IMG/VR virus record: IMGVR_UViG_3300034159_000013
Location: 1-25,791 of that record
DNA length: 25,791 nt
Strand: one strand, 5' to 3'
From: a virus
Shown here: piece by piece, positions 7,337-14,943 of the stretch
How positions within the stretch are numbered: the stretch's first letter is position 1
Layout of the letters: each line of letters begins with the position of its first letter
Position numbers and translations under genes: made by a program
The notes under the pieces: generated by a model
Seen by the model: only the letters and a program-made list of their open reading frames with translations
The model's database searches: none
Told to the model about the DNA's origin: nothing

Positions 7337-7365
7337 GACGCATCTGGGACTTTTGTGCTTTTTTG
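7313..7365 (+). terminator. Plus-strand hairpin with T-rich tail upstream of the pentapeptide gene
   Basis: GTCCCACATG and CATCTGGGAC pair over 9 of 10 positions around an 18-nt loop. TTTTGTGCTTTTTT follows, the layout of an intrinsic terminator for plus-strand transcription. It would insulate the 7458 gene from upstream readthrough, or act as an attenuator if transcription starts before it. Confidence 0.5.
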
Positions 7366-7414
7366 TAAATATTTGCGCAATTTTATTGGCAATCCGTATA
7401 TTTATATAGCAATA

Positions 7415-7454
7415 TAACTAATTATGTGGTAATATTATTGCAAGGAGAAATAAA
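7415..7454 (+). promoter_or_regulatory. Promoter, TAACTAATTA operator and ribosome site of the pentapeptide gene
   Basis: TAACTAATTA (7415-7424) is followed by TGTGG, a TAATAT -10-like box (7430-7435) and the 15-mer GCAAGGAGAAATAAA containing the ribosome site. The same 15-mer precedes the right-hand plus operon (23918-23932), and TAACTAATTAYGTGGTA recurs upstream of the gene starting at 20323. These three units probably share one regulator. Confidence 0.6.
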
Positions 7455-7457
7455 ACC

Positions 7458-8084
7458 ATGAAACCAAAATCATTACCTGAACAAATTGTATGGTCGTCGA
7501 TGGACAACGCGCAACGTAAAGACATGTTGGATTGGGCACTAAATGAATGTGCCAACCTGAGCGGTGTCGACCTGAGCGGTGCCGACCTGAGCGGTGTCGA
7601 CCTGAGCGGTGCCGACCTGCGCGGTGCCAACCTGAGCGGTGTCGACCTGAGCGGTGCCTACCTGAGCGGTGCCGACCTGCGCGGTGCCAACCTGAGCGGT
7701 GCCTACCTGAGCGGTGCCGACCTGCGCGGTGCCAAAAATATCAGTAAGCTTACGCTTGCACAACTATCGGTCATTGCAGATGATGGCGATGTGATCGGGT
7801 GGAAAAAATGCGAACACGGTAGGGTTGTAAAATTACTTATTGCGGACGGTACGCCGCGCAGCAATGCAACCGGGCGCAAGTGCCGCGCAGAAAGTGCAAA
7901 GGTTTTAGCGATTTTTGACGACGAGAATGTACCATACGAAAGCGCACAAAGTAAATATGACGCCAGGTTTGTTTATATCGTTGGCGAAACCGTAAGCGTT
8001 CCTGATTTTGATCCAGATCGTTTCAACGAATGCTCAACCGGGATACACTTTTTTATAACCAGGGTCGAAGCCGAAGAGTACTAA
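7458..8084 (+). CDS. Pentapeptide-repeat protein with DUF5758-like C-terminal domain
   Basis: A 208-aa protein on the strand opposite to all flanking structural genes. Residues 32-91 are twelve perfect-length pentapeptides of the A(N/D/Y)L(S/R)G type, which fold into a right-handed quadrilateral beta helix. The C-terminal half carries the blocks [23 protein letters not shown] and a final [14 protein letters not shown], typical of the DUF5758 domain linked to such repeats. Function of the combination is unknown; some pentapeptide proteins mimic DNA and bind gyrase. It has its own promoter and a terminator at 8105-8128, so it looks like a moron: an autonomously expressed accessory gene placed inside the head module. 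Confidence 0.85.
   Translation: MKPKSLPEQIVWSSMDNAQRKDMLDWALNECANLSGVDLSGADLSGVDLSGADLRGANLSGVDLSGAYLSGADLRGANLSGAYLSGADLRGAKNISKLTLAQLSVIADDGDVIGWKKCEHGRVVKLLIADGTPRSNATGRKCRAESAKVLAIFDDENVPYESAQSKYDARFVYIVGETVSVPDFDPDRFNECSTGIHFFITRVEAEEY
7551..7730 (+). repeat. Twelve tandem 15-bp units encoding pentapeptides
   Basis: Twelve uninterrupted units of the form GCCRACCTGAGCGGT. Identity between units is much higher at the DNA level than the protein needs, which points to recent expansion by slippage or unequal recombination. Repeat number may vary between related phages. Confidence 0.9.
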
Positions 8085-8104
8085 AAGTATGCGCAAGTAA
8101 ATCA

Positions 8105-8128
8105 AAACTCCCCTACTTTGGGGAGTTT
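8105..8128. terminator. Bidirectional terminator between the pentapeptide and minor capsid genes
   Basis: AAACTCCCC and GGGGAGTTT form a perfect 9-bp stem with a 6-nt loop, flanked by A and T runs on both sides. It can end the plus-strand pentapeptide transcript and the minus-strand transcript of the minor capsid gene, whose TAG stop codon lies at the edge of the loop. Confidence 0.85.
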
Positions 8129-9234
8129 ATTTGTTCTCGTGGTGATTGCCTGTTTAGGCCCGTCTGTTTGACAAATTCTCTCAGTTGCGATTGATAAAGC
8201 TTGATTTTTGCATCTTCGGCCACGCTGGATAATCCCCCTGCTCCAAGCGCCGCGCTTTGCCGCTTCCAGTAGCGGATCTTACGTTCCAAACCCCTTTGTA
8301 TCTGGGTTGCATCATACATCGAAGCTTCCTTGCCCGCAAGGGTGACAGTTTTATTCCGCAAGTTCTCCCGGTCCGCTTCGCTGTACGCGTTCTCACTGAT
8401 ACCTTCAAAATATGGGTAAAAGCTATGGCGACAATTCCACCCACCCAATCCCGGCCCAGTCCCGTATCCGGTCGATGTCACAAAATCGGGATACTGACGG
8501 GATGCGCCCGAGCGGGAGAATACGCGCCCTTGCCAAATGGCATGTTCTGGCCTGGCGCCGTAGTGAGCGGACGTTTGTACAAGGTCCTGCCCCATTTCGT
8601 CGGCGCGGCGGGATTGAAGTACGCCAGCGGTTTGGCTTACTCCGGTCAGAACAGTTCTGCGAATTGCCACGTCAAGTTGATCTGTGTGCCCAGTTGCGTA
8701 ATCGATTGTGCTTACACCTTTTGCGGCCACTGACTTTATAGCTGCCCGGATTGCCTGATCATAAGACATGGCGCCGCTTGATACCTGCAAATAAGCTATG
8801 TCAGACGCGGCGATGAAAGAGCGCTGAGCGCTGATGGCTGTGGTCATTGTCAGGTTGCGCATGACTCCGTTTGTTTTCGCAAGGCCAGCGGACAGAACTT
8901 GAGCCATGGCCGGCGATAAATTCAGCGGAAACGGAGAAAGCCCCGCCCGCTTGTAAATCATGTCATCGAATTTTAGAGACTTGACACCAGCCTGCGTAAA
9001 CATCTTTGTAAGTTCGTCTCGCGACAGGCCAGAGAGCTTTGACAACTCGGATATAGCCTTTTCGTATAGCTGCCCGCTTTCAATCAGGCGCTGCATTTGC
9101 CACGCGGCTGTATCTGTGATCTTGCCCATCTTTGCCAACCGGCGCGCTATATCCATGATAATAGTCAGGCTATAGTTTTCGTATAACCTGACTATGTCGT
9201 TTGGAAGAGCGTCAAGAAAATCACTGCTCAGCAT
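8113..9234 (-). CDS. Minor capsid protein 2 (portal-associated head protein)
   Basis: A 373-aa protein of the phage minor capsid protein 2 family, encoded just after the portal as usual. The C-terminal third contains the family signature RPEHAIWQGRVFSRSG (about residues 231-246), followed by YGTGPGLGGWNCRHSFYPYF, similar to MuF-type head proteins that bind the portal and help head morphogenesis. The N-terminal two-thirds is helical. The start overlaps the end of the preceding small zinc protein gene. An imperfect copy of the dispersed motif is at 8617-8630. The stop codon sits inside the terminator hairpin. Confidence 0.85.
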   Translation of the reverse strand: MLSSDFLDALPNDIVRLYENYSLTIIMDIARRLAKMGKITDTAAWQMQRLIESGQLYEKAISELSKLSGLSRDELTKMFTQAGVKSLKFDDMIYKRAGLSPFPLNLSPAMAQVLSAGLAKTNGVMRNLTMTTAISAQRSFIAASDIAYLQVSSGAMSYDQAIRAAIKSVAAKGVSTIDYATGHTDQLDVAIRRTVLTGVSQTAGVLQSRRADEMGQDLVQTSAHYGARPEHAIWQGRVFSRSGASRQYPDFVTSTGYGTGPGLGGWNCRHSFYPYFEGISENAYSEADRENLRNKTVTLAGKEASMYDATQIQRGLERKIRYWKRQSAALGAGGLSSVAEDAKIKLYQSQLREFVKQTGLNRQSPREQINSPK

Positions 9235-9433
9235 TTTGTTCTTCTAGCCAGTCTCCGTATGACTTACCCGTGACTTCTGGCTCTTCACATAAATCTTTAG
9301 CTGCCTTCCAGATACAGTCATCTTCGTGATCGTCATAGACACATCCGCAAAAGAAACACGGAGTATCGCCTGCGTCATTATCGTATGCCGGATCCATTTC
9401 CGCTAGTTTTTTGATAATCTCATCTTTTAGCAT
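9221..9433 (-). CDS. Small acidic zinc-knuckle protein
   Basis: A 70-aa acidic protein with Cys26, Cys29, Cys31, His36 and Cys40, a likely zinc site (CFFCGCVYDDHEDDC). An upstream TTG would add 13 residues, but the ATG at 9433 has an AAAGGAG site 6 bases before it. Small Cys-rich proteins of this kind are common in phages and have no known general role. It lies between the portal and minor capsid 2 genes and overlaps the latter by 14 bases. A TATAAT-like box lies shortly upstream in the end of the portal gene. Confidence 0.7.
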   Translation of the reverse strand: MLKDEIIKKLAEMDPAYDNDAGDTPCFFCGCVYDDHEDDCIWKAAKDLCEEPEVTGKSYGDWLEEQNAEQ

Positions 9434-9460
9434 GGCCATCTCCTTTTGGGTATGGCCTTT

Positions 9461-9472
9461 ATTATACACCAA
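9461..9472 (-). promoter_or_regulatory. TTGGTGTATAAT promoter-like 12-mer, copy 2
   Basis: An exact copy of the 12-mer found at the capsid promoter and upstream of the holin gene. It overlaps the 3' end of the portal gene and directly abuts a reversed, shortened relative of the dispersed motif (9473-9484). It could provide extra transcription of the zinc protein and minor capsid genes. Confidence 0.4.
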
Positions 9473-10955
9473 CCGCCGGTTCTTTTGTTTGATCTTGCGC
9501 GTTCGGGTCAGCAGGCACGCCGAATAAATCAGTGCCGCCCGCGTTCTCCGCTTGAATGTCTGCGATTTCTTGACGTGCCATCTCTTCGGTCAATCCGTAG
9601 TTGCGCATCAGGAATTTTACCTTGCTCATCACTTGCAACCCAAGCGCCTGGCTATCCTGTGCGAATTGCGTAATGTGGTCAGTGACAATGCTATCATCGA
9701 ACGCGTACGCGGCCTCATACGGCCCAGCGGGCGCCAAACCGCCCAATGTGGCCCAAACATCCATTGCATATAAAAGGTCTTCCAGCGCGTTCTCTAGTGC
9801 CTTCTGAGTATCTACAACCGTTGCGGCTGAGCGCTGTTTGCTGGCTATAATCTCGGTGGCGGTTTTGTCAACTGTATTTGGATCTGAGATCGTCCCGTAA
9901 GCCAACCCGCAATTGAATTCAATCTTTTTCAAGATTGCATCCAGCCCGGACTGAATTGCCGCGTTGCGGAATTCAGGCGTCCAGGCTTCGAACAACTTAC
10001 CGCCCGTACCAACGTCGCTTTGAGAATTGATGATACGGTAAAAATCAACGTCCGGAAGCTTTGGTTTTCCATCAGCGCCTTTATCGAAAGCGTCTTCGTT
10101 TACGTACATTCTGCGCTTTCCGCTTTTGAACTCCCATATCAGGTTTGCCCAGAGAGTATCTGCCTGTTGGATCAACTCAACCGCCCGGCTGTATCCACTC
10201 ACGCCCAATGGGCTGGTTGGATCGATGTTGTTAGCTCCTGGGTTGCGGAAGTATCCCACCAGGAGCTTCTCGACATTTTCGATACCGCGCTCTTCTTGCA
10301 GTTCTGCCCAATCCGCGACCTCAGTCAAAGGGCACGGGCGGCCTAACGCGTTTGGTCCATCGGCTTTGAATGCCGCGTTTGTGATCCAGCATACATTTCC
10401 ATCCATCTGATGAAATTCTAAACGAGTGTAATAATATTTTCCGATAATCCGCGTGTCGCTGAAAATGCAGGCGGTAATTTTTCCGTTTGCATCGAAGGAC
10501 ACAGGATAGAAACAATCGGCCTGTACATAGTCTACTGCGATGTTTTTTCCAACTGGATAGGGCTTGAGCATCAGCCCGCCCTTCGCAACGCCGTATTCAA
10601 CCTGCTCGCGCAACTTCGGATAGACACGGTCGATTTGCTCATAGAGCCATGCCGCTCGTGTATTTGCTGATTTGTATTTTGCTCTTTGGGATATTTTGTT
10701 CCCGCTGATTTCCACATCCATTTCGATTGTTGCCGCTCGCGCAAGTTCACCGGCGATGGCTGCGGGCAGGCCCAGGCTTTTGATTTCATCAGTCAGCCAT
10801 CCCGCTTGATTGATGTACATTAGCGCCCATTTTTGAAGCGCGGCGGTCATCAGCGGAGAAATGGCAATATCAACGTGTAAAGCGCTGCTTACGTTCGATG
10901 TATTCAACATATTATTGATCCTATCCCTTATCCATTCGAGTATCTTTGAAAACAT
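9462..10955 (-). CDS. Portal protein (A118/SPP1 type)
   Basis: A 497-aa portal protein, the dodecameric ring through which DNA is packaged and ejected. It begins with a helical, membrane-like N-terminus (MFSKILEWIRDRINNML) and has the pattern AAIAGELARAATIEMDVEIS, then AKGGLMLKPYPVGKNIAVDY, typical of A118-family portals. The length is normal for the family. The segment CGLAYGTISDPN, followed by TATEIIASKQRS, corresponds to the clip/stem region. An AGGAG site lies 7 bases before the ATG. The C-terminus is acidic and disordered-looking. The gene is two genes further from the terminase than usual because three extra genes intervene. Confidence 0.9.
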   Translation of the reverse strand: MFSKILEWIRDRINNMLNTSNVSSALHVDIAISPLMTAALQKWALMYINQAGWLTDEIKSLGLPAAIAGELARAATIEMDVEISGNKISQRAKYKSANTRAAWLYEQIDRVYPKLREQVEYGVAKGGLMLKPYPVGKNIAVDYVQADCFYPVSFDANGKITACIFSDTRIIGKYYYTRLEFHQMDGNVCWITNAAFKADGPNALGRPCPLTEVADWAELQEERGIENVEKLLVGYFRNPGANNIDPTSPLGVSGYSRAVELIQQADTLWANLIWEFKSGKRRMYVNEDAFDKGADGKPKLPDVDFYRIINSQSDVGTGGKLFEAWTPEFRNAAIQSGLDAILKKIEFNCGLAYGTISDPNTVDKTATEIIASKQRSAATVVDTQKALENALEDLLYAMDVWATLGGLAPAGPYEAAYAFDDSIVTDHITQFAQDSQALGLQVMSKVKFLMRNYGLTEEMARQEIADIQAENAGGTDLFGVPADPNAQDQTKEPAVGV

Positions 10956-10962
10956 GGCGCTC

Positions 10963-11751
10963 CTACGAGTTGAAACACTGACCGGTTGAAATTACCAGCG
11001 TGACAACATCCGCACTTGTCACCAATCGCGCAACCACTCTGAAAATAAAACTCTCTGAGTAAACTGACTGCGTTTTGGTCAACTCAAGCCGCACGGTTTG
11101 AGAAACAGCCGCTCCGGTAACGGGAGTGGTCATTGCAATCGGAGTAAATCCGATCACCTCAAATGTCACGGTTGCCCCGGTCAAATTCGGCCATACAGCG
11201 CTTGACCATTCGAGCGCACGGTTATCAGCGTATTTGTAATCATCGCCATGGACGATGGAAATATTACCGCCCATAGCAACGGGCTGTACAACTGTCACAG
11301 TTGCGGGAATTGGAGAAAAAGAGCCGCCGGTGATCGTTCTGACTGCGTGCGCCCATACTTGAGCCGCCGTCAAAGTTGAATAATCCCCTGTGCGCCTGGC
11401 GTAGTCTGCAAGCATCATTGTTACGCCGCTTGTGTCCCCGCCGGCATATGTAGAGCGGCTGGACACCCTGGCGTCAAGCTTATTGACAATCTGGTTAGGG
11501 GTGTAGCTAAACAGGTCTTGCATATCAACCGAAATATCGGTAGTGGAAAACTTTCCAATCAGATCCAGGTCATCAGCGCCGGAGTATGAATACAGATAAA
11601 CACCCGTTAAGTTTGCAAGCGCCGTTGTTGCCTGAGCGTTGGCAAGGACGTTGTTTGCCGTATCCACTACGGTGCAAAGCGGAGCAACGCTCGGATTGGT
11701 TGCAATCCCCAATTTCGTATAAGCACATTTGAATGTGTAAACTGTTGTCAT
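10963..11751 (-). CDS. Putative virion accessory protein with two beta-rich domains
   Basis: A 262-aa protein, not assignable to a named family with certainty. The N-terminal half has a pattern LTGVYLYSYSGADDLDLIGKF that I associate with beta-sandwich virion accessory proteins. The second half has ISIVHGDDYKYADNRALEW followed by WPNLTGATVTFEV, similar to N-terminal domains of baseplate or receptor-binding accessory proteins. The two halves are joined by a Pro/Thr/Val-rich linker near residues 140-155. It overlaps the 124-aa gene upstream (ATGA). Its place between terminase and portal is unusual for a tail accessory protein. Confidence 0.55.
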   Translation of the reverse strand: MTTVYTFKCAYTKLGIATNPSVAPLCTVVDTANNVLANAQATTALANLTGVYLYSYSGADDLDLIGKFSTTDISVDMQDLFSYTPNQIVNKLDARVSSRSTYAGGDTSGVTMMLADYARRTGDYSTLTAAQVWAHAVRTITGGSFSPIPATVTVVQPVAMGGNISIVHGDDYKYADNRALEWSSAVWPNLTGATVTFEVIGFTPIAMTTPVTGAAVSQTVRLELTKTQSVYSESFIFRVVARLVTSADVVTLVISTGQCFNS

Positions 11752-12122
11752 GCTACCACCTTGGGCGGGCGCCCATCTAAATAATGCTTGATTTTTATTA
11801 CTGTTTTTTCAACGTCCCCTGCGTCAAGGGATCGCATAATGATTGTGTCAACTTCCCCGGTTGGGTAATAGTCCCACGTGACAACGATAGAACTTAGTTT
11901 CACATTCTCAATATCACGGGTTACGATTTTCATTTTTGAGATTTGCCCATTCACCCCGAGATATTCGGTAATTGGATCATCGTCGTCGGCGTCCTTGTCC
12001 AGGTTGAAAGCAATCAATTGGTGTTTGTTCAGGGCGTCTATATAGGCCTTCATAGGCTGCCGGATTTGGTTGGCGGTGGACGCCTGCATTTGTGTCTTGT
12101 CAAGTCCGCTAATATTGGGCAT
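11748..12122 (-). CDS. Hypothetical protein, 124 aa
   Basis: I do not recognise this family. It has a helical N-terminus (QMQASTANQIRQPMKAYIDAL), an Asp-rich segment (DKDADDDDP, about residues 42-50) and then beta-like segments (KLSSIVVTWDYYPTGEVDTI). It lies between the lectin-like and two-domain proteins and shares an ATGA junction with the latter, so the three probably act together. A structural or adsorption accessory role is an inference. Confidence 0.65.
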   Translation of the reverse strand: MPNISGLDKTQMQASTANQIRQPMKAYIDALNKHQLIAFNLDKDADDDDPITEYLGVNGQISKMKIVTRDIENVKLSSIVVTWDYYPTGEVDTIIMRSLDAGDVEKTVIKIKHYLDGRPPKVVA

Positions 12123-12123
12123 C

Positions 12124-12717
12124 TTATCCCCGCACCAATGCTACTTTGTACGTTATGGCTGTTTTCGAGATGGACGTAAGTAATCCATTGTTATAATCAG
12201 CGCCTGCGCAATTCGACGCCGCTGCTGATGGTGTGCTTGTCGATGATATTACCAATGTATTCCAGACCGGGAATGCCGTAGAGTCTGGTAATCCGTTTGG
12301 CGCTTCAAAGTCCATGAGCGAAAACAGTTCTGCTATATTTGGCGCTCTCCAATCGCTGTAACCCGCAAGCCCGGAAGAGTTAGCCGTAGCAACAAAGGCG
12401 AACAATCCCTCTCCGCTTCCGTTTGTTGTAAACGGTAGAGTCCCGTTTGAGCTCGCCCCTACTGAGCCGCTTATAGTCCTACTCCACATGCGCCCGGTGT
12501 TCGTGTCGATCACGCAATTATTACTATGCGCGTCGGTCTTGCCGTTCAGGGTAATGTTCGTGGACCCGGAATACAGCCCGGTCGTCAAAACGGTGTATGA
12601 TTTTGATATTCCAAAACGCGTGGAACCATCGTCTGGGTACCCCCCATACTGAGTAAGCTGGCCGGTCTTGAGCAAGAGCGCTCTTTTTATAATTCTCGCA
12701 ATTCCCAAAGGTAACAT
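12124..12717 (-). CDS. DUF1566 / C-type-lectin-like protein
   Basis: A 197-aa protein with the features of the DUF1566 (Lcl C-terminal) family: VIDTNTGRMWSR (about residues 69-80), GYSDWRAPNIAELFSLMDF (119-137) and a C-terminal strand ending in VALVRG. The fold is related to C-type lectins and sulfatase-modifying-factor domains, which are used for ligand binding and are known as targets of diversity-generating retroelements. No reverse transcriptase or template repeat is seen here. No signal peptide is visible, but a basic, hydrophobic N-terminus (IARIIKRALLL) is. A TATAAT lies just before the start, and the ribosome site is weak. A surface-binding virion protein is the best guess. Confidence 0.75.
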   Translation of the reverse strand: MLPLGIARIIKRALLLKTGQLTQYGGYPDDGSTRFGISKSYTVLTTGLYSGSTNITLNGKTDAHSNNCVIDTNTGRMWSRTISGSVGASSNGTLPFTTNGSGEGLFAFVATANSSGLAGYSDWRAPNIAELFSLMDFEAPNGLPDSTAFPVWNTLVISSTSTPSAAASNCAGADYNNGLLTSISKTAITYKVALVRG

Positions 12718-12738
12718 AGAATTATTATATCCTTATTT

Positions 12739-14511
12739 TTACATTCCCCGCTTGCGCCATGTAAGATTGTGTGCGTAGCGAGTGCGGTCGATACAGTGAT
12801 TGTTTTTATCAGGATAGGCAGTGATATACTCCCCGTCTTTTGTTTGCTCAAGCTCATAATTCAGAAATTCATCAGCGTGGACAGGACAACGCACGGGATC
12901 TATGACGATTTTAGCCCGGCTTGCCATCCACTTGATTGAGTAGTCAACGGTTCCCGGTCCCTTTTCGGCCCCGCGAATATTGGCCCCATAATCCCTAAAG
13001 TCAGCCACGCTTTTAGGCTCTGCGCTGTCTGCAATTATTTGCACATCTGGCAGCAGCTTTCCCGCCTGGATTAGTTTATCATACGCTTCCCGGTTGCCGT
13101 GTTTATACAACACCATTTCGTCATAGATGTAAATTACAAGCTGAGCAGGATTGTAGTAAGAGCGGCCCCACACGAACGGGTCAGGATAGAAGCCCCAATC
13201 GATACCGTCTTCCGGCTGATTGAAGGTGTTTATCTCTTCATCCGTGATCGTTCTGATTTCGACATTGTCAAACACCAGACCATCAGATCCGCTTGCAACG
13301 CCCAGGTATTCATGGTCATAGAGTTTAGGCGCAACGCTCTTCAGGTGCTCGGCTTCGTCCAACCACGAACGGCCCAGCCATTCAACGGGCACATCCCGGT
13401 AGTCGCTCTTGTGGTGCCACTGGCGCGCTTTCGGTATCTGGACATACTTTGTAATCCATGACGCCCGTGTCCTTGGTGTATTCCACGTCTTGAACGTATA
13501 GGACTTATCGCCTCCCCTGAAAGACTGCTCGATTGTGCGGATGGCGCCCGGTCCATAAAACTGGTCAATTTCTTCAAACCACCTGAGAGCAATATAGCCA
13601 AACGTCGGGCTGATCGACTTGATTTTTACCGGGTCATCTGCCCCGCGGAAGTATATCTTTTGCCCAGTTGGAATATAGGTGATTTCCAGCGGGCTTACGG
13701 TTGTCTTGAATTTGTCAGTCAGTCCGAGAAGTTCAATCGACTTTATAAACTGATTGAACACACTATCGCGCAGGGTGCTCGCATACTGTCTCATTGCAAT
13801 GGCATGATAAGTTGGATTGTTTACCAACAGCTCAATTATCTGCTCTGAGACATAGCTTGACTTCGCAGAGCCACGCCCGCCCTCCTCCAGGTACTCATCA
13901 TACAGCCCGCTCTTTACCGCCCGGTATGAACCAAAAAACGAAGGTGCAATGCTATCGGCAGGCAGCGAAATAAGAGCACCGGCGGTTGTGTTCTGCGGAG
14001 TGGGCACATCTCCAAACCTGCCATGCAATCTGAGTATCTTTTCTTGCGCATCAGCGGCGCTGTAAAGCTCCACTTCGACATGGACGGTTTCATTCCCCAT
14101 AACGTCTTTTGTAACCTTGCGCTTGAGCTTCTTGATATTGCGCGTCTGGTACTTTGGGACAACCTTGCCGTCAACAACATCAAATAAGTTTATGTCCCAT
14201 CCGCGTGGCATGCCGTTTGCGTCCAACTCAGTATCAATAAAATCGGCAATGTTGCCCTTTGCCATCTCTGCCATGCGTGAAAGCGCTTCTTCAGCGCTCA
14301 TGTGCATTTCAGATAGACGGGCGTCTATGTGTGTTCTAATGTTTGGGGTTGCAAGTAAAATGCTTCCGTTTGTTCTAGCCGTCGGTTCTTTTGTTCCTGG
14401 ATATGCTTCCATGTAAGCGCGTGTGCCATTCCATAACTCAAGGTATTTGTTGACAAATACCTGATGTTTGGGGGATAATGGCTTTAGTTTCTGCGCTTCT
14501 TGCTCTGACAT
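12739..14511 (-). CDS. Fused terminase: small-subunit domain plus large subunit
   Basis: A 590-aa protein. Residues 1 to about 168 match a Terminase_2-type small subunit: PLSPKHQVFVNKYLELWNGT, then RAYMEAYP, with DNA-binding helices and the terminal AADAQEKILRLHGRFGD. From about 190 on it is a large subunit: Walker A-like GGRGSAKSS (211-219), Walker B region YIALRWFEEID (306-316), and nuclease acidic residues in IDWG (438), ADSAEPKS (495) and CIDRTRYA (575). So DNA recognition, ATP-driven packaging and cutting sit in one chain. A TTG start at 14538 is possible, but the ATG at 14511 has GGAG 5 bases upstream. The linker (about 170-190) contains Thr-Ala-Gly-Ala-Leu, encoded by the dispersed motif at 13972-13985. 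Confidence 0.9.
   Translation of the reverse strand: MSEQEAQKLKPLSPKHQVFVNKYLELWNGTRAYMEAYPGTKEPTARTNGSILLATPNIRTHIDARLSEMHMSAEEALSRMAEMAKGNIADFIDTELDANGMPRGWDINLFDVVDGKVVPKYQTRNIKKLKRKVTKDVMGNETVHVEVELYSAADAQEKILRLHGRFGDVPTPQNTTAGALISLPADSIAPSFFGSYRAVKSGLYDEYLEEGGRGSAKSSYVSEQIIELLVNNPTYHAIAMRQYASTLRDSVFNQFIKSIELLGLTDKFKTTVSPLEITYIPTGQKIYFRGADDPVKIKSISPTFGYIALRWFEEIDQFYGPGAIRTIEQSFRGGDKSYTFKTWNTPRTRASWITKYVQIPKARQWHHKSDYRDVPVEWLGRSWLDEAEHLKSVAPKLYDHEYLGVASGSDGLVFDNVEIRTITDEEINTFNQPEDGIDWGFYPDPFVWGRSYYNPAQLVIYIYDEMVLYKHGNREAYDKLIQAGKLLPDVQIIADSAEPKSVADFRDYGANIRGAEKGPGTVDYSIKWMASRAKIVIDPVRCPVHADEFLNYELEQTKDGEYITAYPDKNNHCIDRTRYAHNLTWRKRGM
13972..13985 (+). repeat. Dispersed 14-bp motif, copy in terminase
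   Basis: AAGAGCACCGGCGG, followed by TTG. It falls exactly in the linker joining the small- and large-subunit parts of the terminase. Confidence 0.75.
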
Positions 14512-14520
14512 GCTTCTCCA

Positions 14521-14546
14521 ATTGAAAAACGTTTTCAATAATTATA
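14521..14546 (-). promoter_or_regulatory. -10 box with overlapping near-palindrome upstream of the terminase
   Basis: On the minus strand TATAAT (14546-14541) is followed by TATTGAAAACG and TTTTTCAAT, a near-perfect dyad of 9-bp arms. The order TATAAT, then TTATTGAAAA, is the same as at the capsid promoter, where the 21-bp palindrome lies. No clear -35 box is visible. Confidence 0.5.
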
Positions 14547-14559
14547 CTCTAAAAATAAA

Positions 14560-14581
14560 AAACTCCCGGCTAGGGGAGTTT
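14560..14581 (-). terminator. Terminator before the terminase gene
   Basis: AAACTCCC and GGGAGTTT form an 8-bp stem with a 6-nt loop, followed on the minus strand by TTTTTTATTTTT. It ends the short upstream unit (14868-14570); the TAG stop of the 47-aa gene lies in its loop. The stem sequence is shared with 8105-8128 and 14957-14981. Confidence 0.8.
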
Positions 14582-14713
14582 GATTACTTTTGCTTTTTTG
14601 TTTTTTATCGCCGTTATCATTTCAGACCATGTTTTGAACCCCCATAACTCAGCCGCTTGTTTTAGTTCGGCCTTGCGCTTATCACTTTTTTGGGTTGAAG
14701 TAAGAGCGGTCAT
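14570..14713 (-). CDS. Small hypothetical basic protein, 47 aa
   Basis: An open frame of 47 codons, rich in Lys (MTALTSTQKSDKRKAEL, later WGFKTWSEMITAIKNKK). Its ATG overlaps the TAA of the 51-aa gene (TAATG), giving translational coupling, and its stop is inside the terminator loop. The sequence looks like two short amphipathic helices. It could be a small DNA- or RNA-binding protein, but no family is recognised. Gene-end placement and coupling make it likely to be real. Confidence 0.6.
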   Translation of the reverse strand: MTALTSTQKSDKRKAELKQAAELWGFKTWSEMITAIKNKKAKVIKLP

Positions 14714-14868
14714 TATGCCAACTCGTAACCAGACTTGAGAAGGTTTTCCATTTTAGCGAGAGTAACAACCCAAAACATGCCATCGTCACCTAAAACAACT
14801 GCTGACATTTTCTCTGTCTTATTCGAGAAACTGAAGGCCGTGTTCCGTGAGTAGAATTTTGCAATCAT
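14713..14868 (-). CDS. Small hypothetical protein, 51 aa
   Basis: A longer frame opens at 14943, but the ATG at 14868 has an AAAAGGA site 7 bases upstream and lies downstream of a very good promoter (14943-14915), so 51 aa is the likely size. The protein looks beta-rich (AKFYSRNTAFSFSN, then SAVVLGDDGMFWVVTLAKM). No family is recognised. With the 47-aa gene it forms a two-gene unit with its own promoter and terminator. Confidence 0.65.
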   Translation of the reverse strand: MIAKFYSRNTAFSFSNKTEKMSAVVLGDDGMFWVVTLAKMENLLKSGYELA

Positions 14869-14914
14869 TTTGTTTTCCTTTTTTGTCGTTCGCCGTATTG
14901 CGTTCGATGTATTG

Positions 14915-14943
14915 ATAATACTACGGTTGTACAACTGTGTCAA
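14915..14943 (-). promoter_or_regulatory. Consensus promoter with a palindrome in the spacer
   Basis: On the minus strand a perfect TTGACA (14943-14938), a 17-bp spacer and TATTAT (14920-14915). The spacer carries the palindrome GTTGTACAAC, well placed to be an operator. It drives the 51-aa and 47-aa genes. Confidence 0.75.

Noticed and set aside
7539-7763. Long repetitive frames on both strands across the pentapeptide repeats
   Set aside because: They are shadows of the 15-bp tandem repeat, have no ribosome site, and only the frame starting at 7458 gives a known fold plus a conserved C-terminal domain.
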